Of a DNA stretch of 7,175 nucleotides, positions 6,260 to 7,175 are shown one piece after another. Position 1 is the stretch's first letter. Every line of letters begins with the position of its first letter. Position numbers and translations under genes: made by a program. The notes under the pieces are model-generated. The model worked only from the letters and a program-made list of their open reading frames with translations, did not search any database and had not been told where the DNA came from. The stretch is from DSXH01 sp037446915 (lineage in GTDB: Bacteria > Bacteroidota > Ignavibacteria > Ignavibacteriales > Melioribacteraceae): NCBI GenBank assembly GCA_037446915.1, contig JBBIHP010000129.1, positions 1-7,175 of the forward strand. The letters are read 5' to 3'.

Positions 6260-7135
6260 TTATTGATAGAGAGTTCCGGTGTTAATTACCGGCTGTGCCT
6301 GAACTTCAGATACAAGCGCCACCATTAAATTGTTAACCATAGTAGCTTTCTTTTCTTCGTCAAGATCAACAATGTGTTGTTCGCTTAAAGCTTTGAGAGC
6401 CATTTCAACCATTCCAACTGCGCCCTCAACTATTTTTGTTCTTGCCGCAACCACTGCTTGTGCTTGCTGGCGTCTTAACATTGCCTGGGCAATTTCCGGT
6501 GCGTAAGCAAGGTGACTAATTCTAGATTCGATTATTTCAACTCCGGCAATTTGAAGTCGGGATTGAACTTGTTTCTTCAACTCTTCCGAAATCTCCTGAG
6601 TGTTTCCACGCAGCGAATGTTTCTCGTCCTCGGATGAATCGTATGCATAATCGGAGGCAAGTCCGCGCACCGCCGTTTCACTTTGTATTGCCACGAATTG
6701 TTCGTAATTCTGGACATCAAAAATTGCGCGTGCGGAATCAACAACGCGCCATACAATTACTGCAGCAATCTCAATTGGATTTCCATGAAGATCGTTCACT
6801 TTAATTTTTTCGCTGTTGAAGTTGTGAATACGGAGAGAAACTTTTTTCTTTTCTGTAAACGGATTGACCCAGAAGAATCCCGATTCCCTGATCGTACCGA
6901 TGTACTTTCCGAAAAGTATAAGAACCCTCGAATCGTTTGGCTGGATTATTGTAAATCCACCGAATAAAATAAACAGAATTACCAGGAGCGGTATGAAGAT
7001 CCATAAGATCCACGCCTCTTCTGTTTTAATGCCCTGAACCAGAAGATATGCTTCAAAGATAAATCCGGCAATAACAACAAATAACATGAAAAATCCATTA
7101 AGTTTTTTTCCTGTTTTTTCTGCAATTGTTTCCAT
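6260..7135 (-). CDS. SPFH/Band 7 (stomatin-prohibitin-like) membrane protein
   Basis: This 291-residue protein has two N-terminal membrane helices (about residues 13-35 and 42-62) followed by a SPFH/Band 7 domain from about 63 to 225. The domain opens with IIQPNDSRVLILFGKYIGTIRESGFFWVNPF, the classic entry, and continues through RIHNFNSEKIKVNDLHGNPIEIAAVIVWRV and a late segment AGVEIIESRISHLAYAPEIAQAMLRRQQAQA. A Gln/Ala-rich helix from about 218 to 255 is likely the oligomerising coiled segment. These proteins form large ring or cage-like membrane scaffolds that organise microdomains or hold partner proteases. No NfeD or FtsH-type partner is adjacent here. GGGGTAGGA before ATG 7135 offers a ribosome site. 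It is the first gene of the four-gene minus-strand unit within this window. Only 40 bases upstream are visible, and no convincing promoter can be called there. Confidence 0.9.
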   Translation of the reverse strand: METIAEKTGKKLNGFFMLFVVIAGFIFEAYLLVQGIKTEEAWILWIFIPLLVILFILFGGFTIIQPNDSRVLILFGKYIGTIRESGFFWVNPFTEKKKVSLRIHNFNSEKIKVNDLHGNPIEIAAVIVWRVVDSARAIFDVQNYEQFVAIQSETAVRGLASDYAYDSSEDEKHSLRGNTQEISEELKKQVQSRLQIAGVEIIESRISHLAYAPEIAQAMLRRQQAQAVVAARTKIVEGAVGMVEMALKALSEQHIVDLDEEKKATMVNNLMVALVSEVQAQPVINTGTLYQ

Positions 7136-7175
7136 TTTTCCTACCCCATTTAATTTGCTATCGTAATGATATCAT

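Noticed and set aside
6683..6967. 94-codon plus-strand open frame antisense to the SPFH gene
   Set aside because: It is a shadow of the strongly supported SPFH frame and has no recognisable domain.
7166..7175. Palindrome ATGATATCAT at the right window edge, possible operator for the ribbon-helix-helix protein
   Set aside because: It is a single 10-base palindrome in AT-rich DNA, cut off by the window edge, with no second copy upstream of the SPFH start.

Overview
The window looks like a chromosomal segment of an AT-rich bacterium of the Bacteroidota/Ignavibacteriota group, most likely Ignavibacteria-like. The main evidence is at the left edge, where a secreted nuclease runs into the motif YQNYPNPFN. 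This is the start of the type IX secretion (T9SS) C-terminal sorting domain, in the wording typical of Ignavibacteria and related phyla. A Bacteroidota-like -7 box (TAnnTTTG) upstream of the same gene fits but is weak support. Nothing in the window is a mobile element, CRISPR array, tRNA or rRNA.

Layout. (1) Positions 1-1028, minus strand: the first 342 codons of an exported endonuclease/exonuclease/phosphatase-family protein, cut by the window edge. (2) Positions 1150-4045, plus strand: four tightly spaced genes (gaps of 17, 21 and 14 bases). They encode a Sco lipoprotein, a PCu(A)C copper chaperone, an exported protein resembling the DUF6599 family, and a Tat-exported DUF362-type protein. 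(3) Positions 4056-4076: a hairpin between convergent units. (4) Positions 7135-4102, minus strand: a second compact gene string encoding a two-helix SPFH/Band 7 membrane protein, an unrecognised 172-residue protein, a 70-residue ribbon-helix-helix protein, and an exported alpha/beta hydrolase whose start codon overlaps the preceding stop (TAATG).

How the genes may work together. Sco and PCu(A)C are known partners in delivering copper to the CuA site of cytochrome oxidase outside the inner membrane. The two uncharacterised exported proteins behind them are therefore candidates for envelope metal or redox work, but this rests on position only. The minus-strand string looks like a membrane-organising or envelope-stress module: an SPFH scaffold, a small partner, a likely DNA-binding regulator and a periplasmic hydrolase. 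Its substrate and trigger are not visible in the sequence. All assignments come from reading motifs by eye; no database search was run.
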